This document shows, one piece after another, positions 53,901 through 61,358 of a DNA stretch of 64,000 nucleotides. A program made the position numbers and the translations under genes. This DNA comes from Nematopogon swammerdamellus. Its lineage: Eukaryota; Arthropoda; Insecta; Lepidoptera; Adelidae. The DNA lies in contig OX336343.1 of assembly GCA_946902875.1 (NCBI GenBank), forward strand, positions 13,761,361 through 13,825,360, read 5' to 3'. How positions within the stretch are numbered: the stretch's first letter is position 1; every line of letters starts with the position of its first letter. The notes beneath the pieces are model-generated. The model ran no database searches, was not told the DNA's origin, and was given only the letters and a program-made list of their open reading frames with translations.

Positions 53901-55133
53901 CACTGTCGGTGTAGCATCCGTGTAGCTACTGTCACCATCATCGCCACCGCCGGAATTAATCTTCTGAGGCTCATGTAACAATTTATGATGACGATATTTA
54001 CAGCCTACAACTCCACATAACGTTTTGGCATTGCATGTTCTATAACGGTGTGATCCTCGTTTTAAACACCTATGACATACTTTAATTTCTTTGACTAGTA
54101 CCCATCTCTTGTCAGTAGACATGGCACGAAACTTGTCACAATTATCTAGCGTATGAGGACCGTGACAGCAAAGGCAATCAGTCTGTACTCTCCCAGGATT
54201 CGAATTTGAGAAAGAAATATCCTTTGTTTTAGTTGAGTGTGACATATCATTTGTTACTACAACCTGATGTACCGTGCTCGTTGAAGGTATTACATTTGCG
54301 ACATAACCAAACTTCATGTGCATATCCGCTTCACGGTCTAGGAAGTTGGCAAGCCACTCCAACTTCGATACAGTACCGTTACTCGCAGAAGCATAATCCA
54401 TCCACCTCGCACGTAAGAGTGGAGATAATTTCCCAATCAGCGCATTGTATAATTCTGGTGATTGTAAGTAAGGTAGCTGGTCTAGTAGCTTTATTGTTTC
54501 GACGCAGCTTCGCACGCGGGAGGCAAATAAAATGACATCTTTACCTTCGTGACCTATTATCTTCGGGAGCGCGCGTGCCGCTGCTATCTCCTGTAACACA
54601 ATAACTTCTGGTCTCGCGAACCTTCGTTCCAGCGCGCGCAGGACCGGCGCGGGCTCGCGCACCGCCACCAGTAGCGCGCCGACAGCATCGCGCGCGGCTC
54701 CGCGCAGCGCGTACGTTAGACGTGCTACGTTTTCAGTTGGCGTATATGACGCCTCTGTATCTAAGAAACAACGTTTGAAAAAGAGCCAATCGGCAGGTGT
54801 CTTCCCGTCGAAAGAAGGTAGTTTCATGCTTATTCTAGACTTTTCGTTGTTTGCTCGATTTGTCAGTTGTCCTATAGCATTCGCTAGTTGTGTGATAGGA
54901 TTATTATCATGTAATGTTATTTGTTGCGAGAGCGTAGGATGTCTAGGCACAGCAACCGTGCCTGGTCTGGTGGCCTGTTCACTGGCCTCCGCCGCCGCAG
55001 GCACCTCCACCACCAGCGGTACAGAGTCTAGTACCGTGACGACCGCTTCCTCAGCGGGCGCAGGGTGATGCGGTGGGGACGGGGAGCGTGGTTGTCCGCC
55101 TGGGGTGAGACCGGGCGGGGATCGGCCGGGCAA
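50949..55133 (-). CDS. BEL/Pao gag-pol polyprotein, long intact part
   Basis: 1394 codons. Order: proline-rich linker; capsid-like region (ISMKLPSFDGKTPADWLFFK, then LTYALRGAARDAV); zinc knuckles (CLCCHGPHTLDNC, CHRCLKRGSH.YRTC); protease (YALLDDGTTATFVDE, with the D-D-G-T active-site triplet); RT (LRIVHDAAAK, NADICEMFPQI, the YMDDYLGSLD catalytic box); RNase H region (HVFSDASELAFATVAYW, VFWCDSMTVLGWI); integrase N-terminal zinc finger start (LHYHENAGHA), ended by TAG. Unlike element 1, gag and pol share one frame. The first ATG used here is inside the original frame. Protein-level sequence is distinct from element 1, so it is a different BEL/Pao family. Confidence 0.94.
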   Translation of the reverse strand: MPGRSPPGLTPGGQPRSPSPPHHPAPAEEAVVTVLDSVPLVVEVPAAAEASEQATRPGTVAVPRHPTLSQQITLHDNNPITQLANAIGQLTNRANNEKSRISMKLPSFDGKTPADWLFFKRCFLDTEASYTPTENVARLTYALRGAARDAVGALLVAVREPAPVLRALERRFARPEVIVLQEIAAARALPKIIGHEGKDVILFASRVRSCVETIKLLDQLPYLQSPELYNALIGKLSPLLRARWMDYASASNGTVSKLEWLANFLDREADMHMKFGYVANVIPSTSTVHQVVVTNDMSHSTKTKDISFSNSNPGRVQTDCLCCHGPHTLDNCDKFRAMSTDKRWVLVKEIKVCHRCLKRGSHRYRTCNAKTLCGVVGCKYRHHKLLHEPQKINSGGGDDGDSSYTDATPTVELVTHTAPRSVPDPDTTDSRQQQFVDKQPLLKVIPVSVSGPNGSIDTYALLDDGTTATFVDEKITKQIGAKGPKGTLHVDCMGHLSKDTDVEYVDFFIRGRQCSEVYHVKRARSIVDLGIKQQTAIIDDVQKYSHLKDIAHLLCYEQGKPMVMIGTDNWHLTLTRETRERGPSEPVASRTALGWVLYGFGSSKTKPVAFVNHMLCLDNDIDDSDSLTNLTNLIKNQYRLDSIGICMKESRSVNDERALKILDDTVRRLPSGRFETGLLWKSNDIQVQNSFHLALSRFESLERKMSKDIEYAELYRKNIKNMLDKGYAEECVLESSSSSLVWYLPHFGVTNPHKPGKLRIVHDAAAKYQGVSLNSLILPGPDLLQPLLDILFRFREGKIALNADICEMFPQIKVRERDRDAQRFLWRDSPYEPLKTYRMSSMMFGVASSPCTALYIKDKNATELKDAYPSATESIVKDHYMDDYLGSLDSAEEAAQLASDIIHVHNCAGFQMRAWVSNNPTALSLVPEELRLHSSSDTEVASRTSSGNVRILGLIWKPAHDTITWELPNCDHLPKEFTKRKVLSLVMQLFDPLGVLTPIIARGRIMFQQLWRASLTWDEELPHEYQAMWRDWFEDLTSIKNLQIPRCYSSMQTPMECELHVFSDASELAFATVAYWRFKYIDGSVKLALIGGKARVSPLKPVSIPRLELQGALIAARFANTILQSHRLKPVKIVFWCDSMTVLGWIRSDARSFKPYVAHRVGEIVDTTDTLNWKWVPSGLNVADEPTRLSRGIVDKECRWISGPEFLLDSPEFWPTEPKRESSENDCTELKPKLVNVHVVICAPTSADPNRFSKWSRLVRATGREQQFIRIVKHRALARLPSDRTPTDRKAKLKLTPLTAENLQAAELQIIRCCQADTFKEEISCLRAQKPLLRGSRLSNLSPALDNDGILRLAGRITAVQGVDEQTKRPIILDGAHRSTRLLVLHYHENAGHA

Positions 55134-55695
55134 ATGCCCGGGCAGGGATTGGCCCGGTAGCCGCGGACTTCTATACGCTCTTCATTAATCTGTGATGCAA
55201 AAGAATTATGTTTAGATTTATTTATCCACGATTGAATGTTAGCCGGATCTGTGTAGATACTGTGGCGACTGCTTGCGTGGCTACATGAACTATGCTCTAA
55301 TTCAATAGCAGCTATGGAAGCTTGCAGCTCTAGATCGGCAGCGACCCGCTCGCGCTTAGCCACCGCGGCGGCCGCGACGCGCTCGCACTCTGCCACGGCG
55401 GCGGCCGCGGCGGCCGCGGCTGCGGCGCGCTCCCGCTCGGCAGAGGCGGAGGCGGAGGCGGGGCGGCGGCGGTTCTCTCTATTTCTACTAGCCGACGAGC
55501 ATGCTGGGCTTGGACCGCAAGAGTACGGGCTTTAATTATGGCCGATGATCGGCTCGATAATATAGAACCCGAGGAAGCGGAAGGTGTTCCGGCACCATGT
55601 TGAGGAAGCAAGACCTCCGCTCCCTCGGTTACCTCTCCGTGACCGAGGTCGGTTACCGGTTCAATCTTCTTCCGCGCTGTACTCCTGGTCTCCAT
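55134..55695 (-). pseudogene. BEL/Pao gag N-terminus, frameshifted
   Basis: ATG 55693-55695 (METRSTARKKIEPVTDLGHG) lies 14-34 bp from the primer-binding region. The frame shifts near 55470 and again near 55150. The middle segment (AECERVAAAAVAKRERVAAD, then SIYTDPANIQSWI) is an Ala/Glu/Arg-rich, coiled-coil-like stretch. With the shifts, the protein cannot be made from this copy. Confidence 0.85.
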
Positions 55696-55708
55696 TTCGC
55701 TGAATTTA

Positions 55709-55728
55709 ATAGCTTCGAAGGACCACTT
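55709..55728 (-). promoter_or_regulatory. Primer-binding region of BEL/Pao element 2
   Basis: The element strand reads AAGTGGTCCTTCGAAG just inside the 5' terminal repeat. TGGTCCTTCGA is shared with element 1 (25080-25091). Confidence 0.6.
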
Positions 55729-55821
55729 TGTTAACTATTAAATGAAAATGATTTTTTTATGCATTTTACATTTTATTTGACAACCATTTTTCTCTTGTTG
55801 TAATTTTTTCCATCGCAGACA
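55729..55821 (-). repeat. 93-bp terminal repeat, 5' copy
   Basis: The partner of 50444-50536. It lies directly against the primer-binding region, as an LTR should. No promoter motif was recognised in so short a repeat. Confidence 0.9.
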
Positions 55822-56597
55822 TGTCACACGGTTCGAATTTGGAATGCTTTTTTTTACATTATTTTTATTACGTGCCTAGTTCGTAACACGTAGTATATGT
55901 GCTTTAGCTCATCTAACTCAGCCATACTTACTGGAGTGGATAAAATAAACAAATAAAAAAACAAAAATTGGTTGTCTGTAAAGTCGGTTTACGGACGATA
56001 GTTTTACGTGATGACGTCATAGTAAGACTACTGAGAACGGTTCTAAAGTACCAGGGCAGAAGAAACCGAAAGGAGGATAATTACTATGGTGTGTGGTTAC
56101 CTTCAGCAAAACTTTTGTGATGTGGACTTTTTCAGCAACTTGCAGTTTGACACATATGGCGAATCATTCTGTACCACTTCAATCGATTTCGATTATTCTT
56201 TTTTATGTAATATTACTAAAAAGAATGAAATAAAAACAGTTTTAAAAAATACGAAACCGACTTCCAAACAAAAAAAAAACCTAGAACTAAAAAGTGTTAA
56301 ATACCTAATATTTGGTTCTCTGTCGTTGTATTGAATCGATATTGTGATACATATTCGGACCCTTCTTTCATAAATATTCTAAATTTGAAATCTTTTCCGA
56401 CCGGCCATATATTATGGTACGAGTAACCTCCTTTCAATCTCTGCCGCCCTGGTACTTTCAAGCCGACACTTGGGCCGATTGTGCCTCTCTATCGCTTGAT
56501 ATATTATCTCTCGCTTGCACACACAGTATTCGGACCCTTGTTTCATGAATATTCTAAATTTGAAATCTTTTCCGACCGGCCATATATATATATATAT
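55822..56597 (+). repeat. Mosaic of dispersed repeats
   Basis: At 55968-56020 is the CRE-bearing head (TTGGTTGTCTGTAAAGTCGG to TGACGTCA at 56012-56019). At 56080-56410 is the sister of 46000-46375 (CAGCAAAACTTTTGTGATGT to CCGACCGGCCA). At 56434-56520 is the first of several CTCTGCCGCCCTGGTACTTT, CAAGCC, TTGGGCCGATTGTGCCTCTC units. (TA)n lies at 56582-56600. Confidence 0.7.
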
Positions 56598-56983
56598 ATT
56601 TTTTTTATGGAAACTGACACGGTTGGCTACATCACCTACAACGTCCGTGATGTCAGCCCATAACACCGGGTGAACTAGGTGCCATGTCAGTGCTTCCCCC
56701 TTTGATCGTGCCGGCTACACTGAACTGGTCGGAAAACACAAACTATTTACATAGCCGTTTAGACCGACGTTTCATTCAGTGCGGTGGTACCAACCCGGGC
56801 GGGTTAAACCCTACCACCAAGTAAGATTAGGAGGGAAGGGACCTACAGTTTTACGAGGAATCCGAACCTCGGTCAGCCTCCAACGGTCAGCGGTCACCCA
56901 TCCAAGTACAGACCGCACCCAGCGTTGCTTTAACATTCAATAGCGACAGTTGACTGTCTGCACCACTGAGCTATCGAGGCTGG
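56598..56983 (-). mobile_element. SINE, full length (left member of inverted pair)
   Basis: From the T-run and ATGGAAACTGACACGGTTGG to GAGCTATCGAGGCTGGC. It is nearly identical to the copy at 8566-8957. Confidence 0.93.
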
Positions 56984-57170
56984 CGTTATGGTACGAGGTT
57001 ATTATGGTACGAGTAACCTCCTTTCAATCTGTACTGTACCGTGTGGGGTCGGTACTGTACCGTGTGGGGTCGGTATTGTACCGTGTGGGGTCGGTACTTA
57101 AAAAGAATAGCCCCACTGCATCTCTCCCCGTCGCATGTCGTAAAAGTCGACTAAGGGATAAGAAAATTCG
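56984..57170 (+). repeat. Spacer of inverted SINE pair
   Basis: Three copies of TGTACCGTGTGGGGTCGGTA and the AGAATAGCCCCACTGCATC tail. It corresponds to 45081-45266. Confidence 0.9.
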
Positions 57171-57553
57171 TCAGCCTCGGTAGCTCAGTGGCTCGGTTGG
57201 TTAGTCAACTGTTATTAAGCAACGATGAGCGCGGTCAGTCATTGGATGGGTGACCGCTCGACCGTTGGAGGCTGACCGTGGTTCGGATTCCACGTTAAAC
57301 TGTAGGTCCCTTCCCTTCTTACCTTACTAGGTGGTAGGGTTTATCCCGGCCGGGTTGGTACCACCGCACTGAACGAAACGTCGGTCGAAACGGCTATGTA
57401 AATAGTTCGTGTTTTCCGTCCAGTTTAGTGTAGCCGACATGAAATGAAGGGAAGCACTGACATGGCACCTAGTTCACCCTGTGTTATGGGCTGACATCAC
57501 GGATGTTGTAGGTGATGTAGCCAACCGTGTCAGGTTCCATAAAAAAAAAAAAA
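57171..57553 (+). mobile_element. SINE, full length (right member of inverted pair)
   Basis: From TCAGCCTCGGTAGCTCAGTG to GGTTCCAT and poly-A, in opposite orientation to 56598-56983. The two form a long imperfect inverted repeat. Confidence 0.93.
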
Positions 57554-58189
57554 TCTCTGCCGCCCTGGTACTTTCAAGCTGACGCTTGGGCCGATTGTGC
57601 CTCTCTATCGCTTGATATATTATGGTACGAGTAACCTCCTTTCAATCTCTGCCGCCCTGGTACTTTCAAGCCAACGCTTGGGCCGATTGTGCCTTTCTAT
57701 CGCTTGTTACGCGCTCTCGCTTGTTACGCGCTCTCGCTTGCACACACAGGCTCAGATGGAACGTGACCCTTTTTCGTGGGTGCAGCCGGTGCTCATAAAT
57801 TTATAAGACGTGACGTCATCACGTAAAAAAATTGGTTGTCTGTAAAGTCGGTTTACGGACGATAGTTTTACGTGATGAGGTGGAATAATCGTACTACATA
57901 GAGCAAAGATCAGTAATTCTATTTCCAGTAGAAAGATTAATCATCTTGTGACTGGCCATCAATAAACTTCTGTTGTCAGATCTTGACAGTTTTACTTCTT
58001 AAGACGTTTCCATGGTAACTTTGACTATACCGATTGTGCCTCTCTATCGCTTGTTACGCGCTCTCACTTGCACACACAGGCTCAGATGGAACTTGACACT
58101 TTTTCGTGTGTGCAGCCGGTGTTCATCAATTTATAAGACGTGACGTCATCACGTCAAAAAGTATATGTATATACCACAGCTCGTAGGCG
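57554..58189 (+). repeat. CRE-bearing repeat and CTCTGCCGCCC units
   Basis: CTCTGCCGCCCTGGTACTTT units lie at 57555 and 57646, and a related TGCCTCTCTATCGCTTGTTA at 58032. TGACGTCA palindromes lie at 57811-57818 and 58141-58148. The copy at 57832-58160 parallels 29555-29840. The repeated CGCTCTCGCTTGCACACACA, GGCTCAGATGGAAC shows that the segment was internally duplicated. Confidence 0.75.
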
Positions 58190-58645
58190 CAACCTCCTGA
58201 TGCAGCTTCGCTGCACTTGGAGGCCAGCAGACGAGTCAGCCGGGTCGGTGGACTGAGCGAGCGGAGTAGAGGAGGGGAGTAGATACTAGTTCAGCCAACA
58301 TCTGGGGCTCATCATCTATTGCACTGTCTCTCGGGCCAGGGAGAGCCAGGTGCAACAGGAGTTATGTCGCTACCTGCCCGCGGATAGTACAGGGGCCCGC
58401 CGCGTGCGGTCGCACCAGCCCGCGTCGGGGGCTGCCCTATCAGCCAGCGAAAAATCCTGTCGAGGGTGCACCTTGTGGCATGGTGACCTGGGGAGACCTG
58501 GGTGCACTCTCGCCAGGGGGGGCCTGGGGGTCCTCTCGTCCCTTGGGACAGTGCCCTTAGAGAGCCCACTTGAGCTGTTCTCAGTATTACCGCTTTCCAA
58601 ATCTCCTCTTGCTTGCTCCACTTAGCACCCCCCAACCAAAACAAA
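58190..58645 (+). other. GC-rich 5' region of the LINE
   Basis: GC-rich sequence starting around CTCGTAGGCGCAACCTCCTG leads without a break to the LINE ORF. It includes the short palindrome-like GCAGCTTCGCTGC (58203-58215). ORFs on both strands here are not convincing. It is probably the LINE 5' UTR/ORF1 region. Confidence 0.5.
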
Positions 58646-59775
58646 ATGCCGAAAGTCAAAAAAAGAATCACCGCTTTAAGTGCGACTTCCACGTCTCCCA
58701 AGCATTTTAAAGTAGACCTGTGCAACATATGCGGTCTACGTGCAAACCTTGTTGCTGTCGCCCAACACCTGCAGACAGCAAAACCTCACCTTTTGTTTTT
58801 GACGGAGACTCAGGTCGCCCAACACACAACAGACCTTGACATACCAGGTTACAGTCTCTTCGAGAGATTTGTACCGAAGAGCGGTGTCTGTGTGTATGGT
58901 CGATCCGACGTCTCCGTCAAACGGCTCACTCCTTTTGAAGACCCCCAGTTCCCAGTTGTATGGATCCGCGTCAATCTTCCCCACGTGGTAAGAGTTTACG
59001 CGGGTGTATACCGCTCCCCGAACTTAGGTGCCAATGGAAGTGCCGCATTATTTGAATATCTCAGCAGCTCAGCCGATAGACTGCTCTGCCAGCTACCTAC
59101 AGCAGAAATTGTGATGTTGGGGGATTTTAACGCCAAGCATGCGGATTGGCTTGGTTCCTGCGTCACGGATGCTGCTGGTAGGGATGCATATAACTTGGTC
59201 ATGGCGCACGGGTTCACACAGCTTGTGTCAGGTATAACTAGAGTCCCTAGGAACCCGTCGCATAGAGGAACCTGTTGGACCTTGTGTTGACTTCGGAGCC
59301 AAAGGGTTACAGGGCCGTTGTGAAAGCTCCACTGGGGAATTCAGATCACTGCCTTGTATCCACAACAGTGCCAACTTCGTACTATGCGGATACCCGCGAG
59401 AGTAGTACTCGCACTGTCTGGCACTACAAGTCTGCACAATGGGACGATCTCCGAACTTTTTTCGGAGGTTATCCTTGGCAGGAGACATGCTTTCGGTCTG
59501 CAGACCCGTCTCAGATCGCCGAAGCTGTCGCCGAGGTGATTCTGCAGGGCATGGGATACTTTATTCCAAGTTCTGTGGTTCCCGTTGGTGGCAAGCAGAT
59601 GCCCTGGTTCCATCGTCAATGCCGCTTGGCTGTCGAGGCGAAGAACCAGGCCTTCAAACGGTGGTTGAGCGATCGGTCTGTGGACTCGAAACGTGCCTTC
59701 AATGCTTCTGTCAAGTCCAGCAAGCGCGTGCTAAACTTGGCCAAGTTTGAGCACGACCGAGGAGTAAGCCAACCA
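58646..59775 (+). pseudogene. LINE endonuclease domain, frameshifted, RT missing
   Basis: ATG 58646 (MPKVKKRITALSA). The EEP endonuclease blocks are: CNICGLRANLVAVAQHLQ, PHLLFLTETQVA (catalytic E), PGYSLFERFVPKSGVCVY, VYAGVYRSPN, IVMLGDFNAKHADWLGS (GDFN), then a one-base deletion near 59270, LDLVLTSEPKGYRAVVKA, and NSDHCLVSTTVP (SDH). A PWFHRQCRLAVEAKNQAFKR linker and KFEHDRG follow, and then the sequence jumps to a LINE-tail inverted repeat. All reverse-transcriptase motifs are absent. The family differs from the CR1-like LINE at 12088. Confidence 0.9.
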
Positions 59776-59865
59776 ACAGACACCCGTGCCGGTAGTCTAT
59801 AAAAAAAAAATATATATTATATATATATATATTTTTTTTTATAGACTACCGGCACGGGTGTCTGT
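59776..59865. repeat. Inverted repeat of LINE-like tails
   Basis: The arms ACAGACACCCGTGCCGGTAG, then TCTATAAAAAAAAA and exact inverse flank an AT-only centre (about 20 bp of TA). Each arm ends in an A-run toward the centre, like two 3' tails meeting. Confidence 0.93.
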
Positions 59866-60010
59866 GCCCAAAAGTTCAAAGAACGATTAAGACACAGCCA
59901 ATAACCCCACTTGAGGTTGTTGTCTAATTTATTAACACGCCTTTTGAAGATTCCCAGGTTCCCAGGTATAGGTGGTGGGGAACACACGTATATATATATA
60001 TATAATATTA
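59866..60010 (-). mobile_element. LINE 3' fragment, opposite orientation
   Basis: The minus strand reads PPPIPGNLGIFKRRVNKLDN, then a 3' part ending at the inverted repeat tail. 'G.FKRRVN' is the usual end of LINE RT proteins. It is heavily truncated. Confidence 0.55.
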
Positions 60011-61116
60011 ATCGTTTTAAAAATCGCATCGCGCATCGCGTGACGCGTCCTCTTGTAGAGATGATGTGAGTGTGATACAAATGATTCGTGCAAATTGCTA
60101 TCAGTGGACCCAAAAACACATGTCAGGAGTTGACCCACAGACCTCGAATTTTACGCTGTCTCTATGAGTTGACCGCACAGCGCACTACTACAACAAAATG
60201 TCAAAATATGGACACAATATTATGTCAACGAGCGAGCGGTGCTGTGAAGTTTCGATTATCTATATCGATCGAGGTGCATTTTTGTGTTACTTCTAAGAGG
60301 GAACCGTATTTTTAAATAATATTGAAAATTATGTATGTATACGTGTCGTCGCTCCGGTGAAAGAAAACATCGCGAGGAAACCTGTACACAGCGATACCAA
60401 AATTATAACCTGTGTATACCTACCGTGTATACCTACCGTGTATACCTACCATGTATACCTAAATAGAACCGCGTGCCTGGCAGACACAAATTCTTTTATT
60501 TGCGCCTGGAAAAAGCGCCTCGTAGCGCTTTTTCCAGATCCTAAAGGTTAATTTTAAGAGAATGTCTCATCATATTTTAAACTCGCCTTTAATAATTGCG
60601 TTCGATGTTTCTAATGGTGTCCAGTAAAGAATAGTTTGATTTGATTTGTAGTCTGGTGCAGTTAGCTTTAAGCCTAGGAACTCGTTCATATAACATGGTT
60701 TTTCGTGCGTTTTTTTTGTTGAGTTTCGAAATGTATGCACTTAAATATTTTACATCAAACATTGTTGGGCTGTTCTTACTTGATAAATTGAAGAAATAAT
60801 TCTCAATTATCGAATTAACCTACATTAGGCCGTAGTGAACATGTACAGGGAATTTTAATTGAAATTGAATAGTTACCAGCATTAGTTGGTACTTCACCTA
60901 GCTATGTACAAATTTTTTTTTTGTCATAAGTAATTTGTGGTTTCTCAACGTTCCTGAAATGTGAACATTTTTAAAAATTGTATCAATTTATATAGATATA
61001 TTTTTATAAAAACAAAGTATGAATAGTATTGTAAAAAAACGTAAAATTGTCTGTACGAAAATTTAATACAAGTACTAATACATACAATTCGCTTATTCCA
61101 TGGGGAGTGCTCGGAC
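60011..61116. other. Unassigned with small repeats
   Basis: Four tandem copies of TGTATACCTACC lie at 60411-60462. A perfect hairpin CTGGAAAAAGCGC/6-base loop/GCGCTTTTTCCAG lies at 60508-60539. No gene was recognised. Confidence 0.45.
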
Positions 61117-61358
61117 GAGTTGTTCGACGCGATCCCGCCCCGTCCCATTTCCACCTCTGCACAACGCGCACAGGGCAGGGGATATTACATCCCTACACGC
61201 GGGACTTACCGCGGATGCGTACCAATCGTTTCTGCAGATATTCCCTCGACAGAAGCAGTAAATTCGGAAACGCTCTCCCTACCCACATATTTCCCCCCAA
61301 GTACAGTCTCAGGCAAAGATTTAATAGGTTTCGATCCAGCATAGGACGCTCAAACTAG
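61117..61358 (+). mobile_element. LINE RT C-terminal fragment
   Basis: The plus frame reads RTGQGILHPYTRDLPRMRTN, then RFCRYSLDRSSKFGNALPTH and IFPPKYSLRQRFNRFRSSIG. 'RT.R...SF....WN.LP..VFP..Y.L..FK..' is the conserved end of LINE RT proteins, here with substitutions. Its IFPPKYSL part aligns with the start of the tail at 33741. No catalytic domain is present. Confidence 0.75.

Larger units (their letters stand above)
50444..55821 (-). mobile_element. BEL/Pao element 2, degraded, with 93-bp terminal repeats
   Basis: A minus-strand element. The 93-bp direct repeats at 50444-50536 and 55729-55821 (one mismatch) start TGTTAAC and end GCAGACA. Beside the right repeat, on the element strand, is TGGTCCTTCGAAG, the same primer-binding motif as element 1. 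The coding part has frameshifts near the N-terminus, one stop in the integrase, and the integrase C-terminus is missing. The 5-bp flanks do not match, so no target duplication is visible. Confidence 0.88.
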
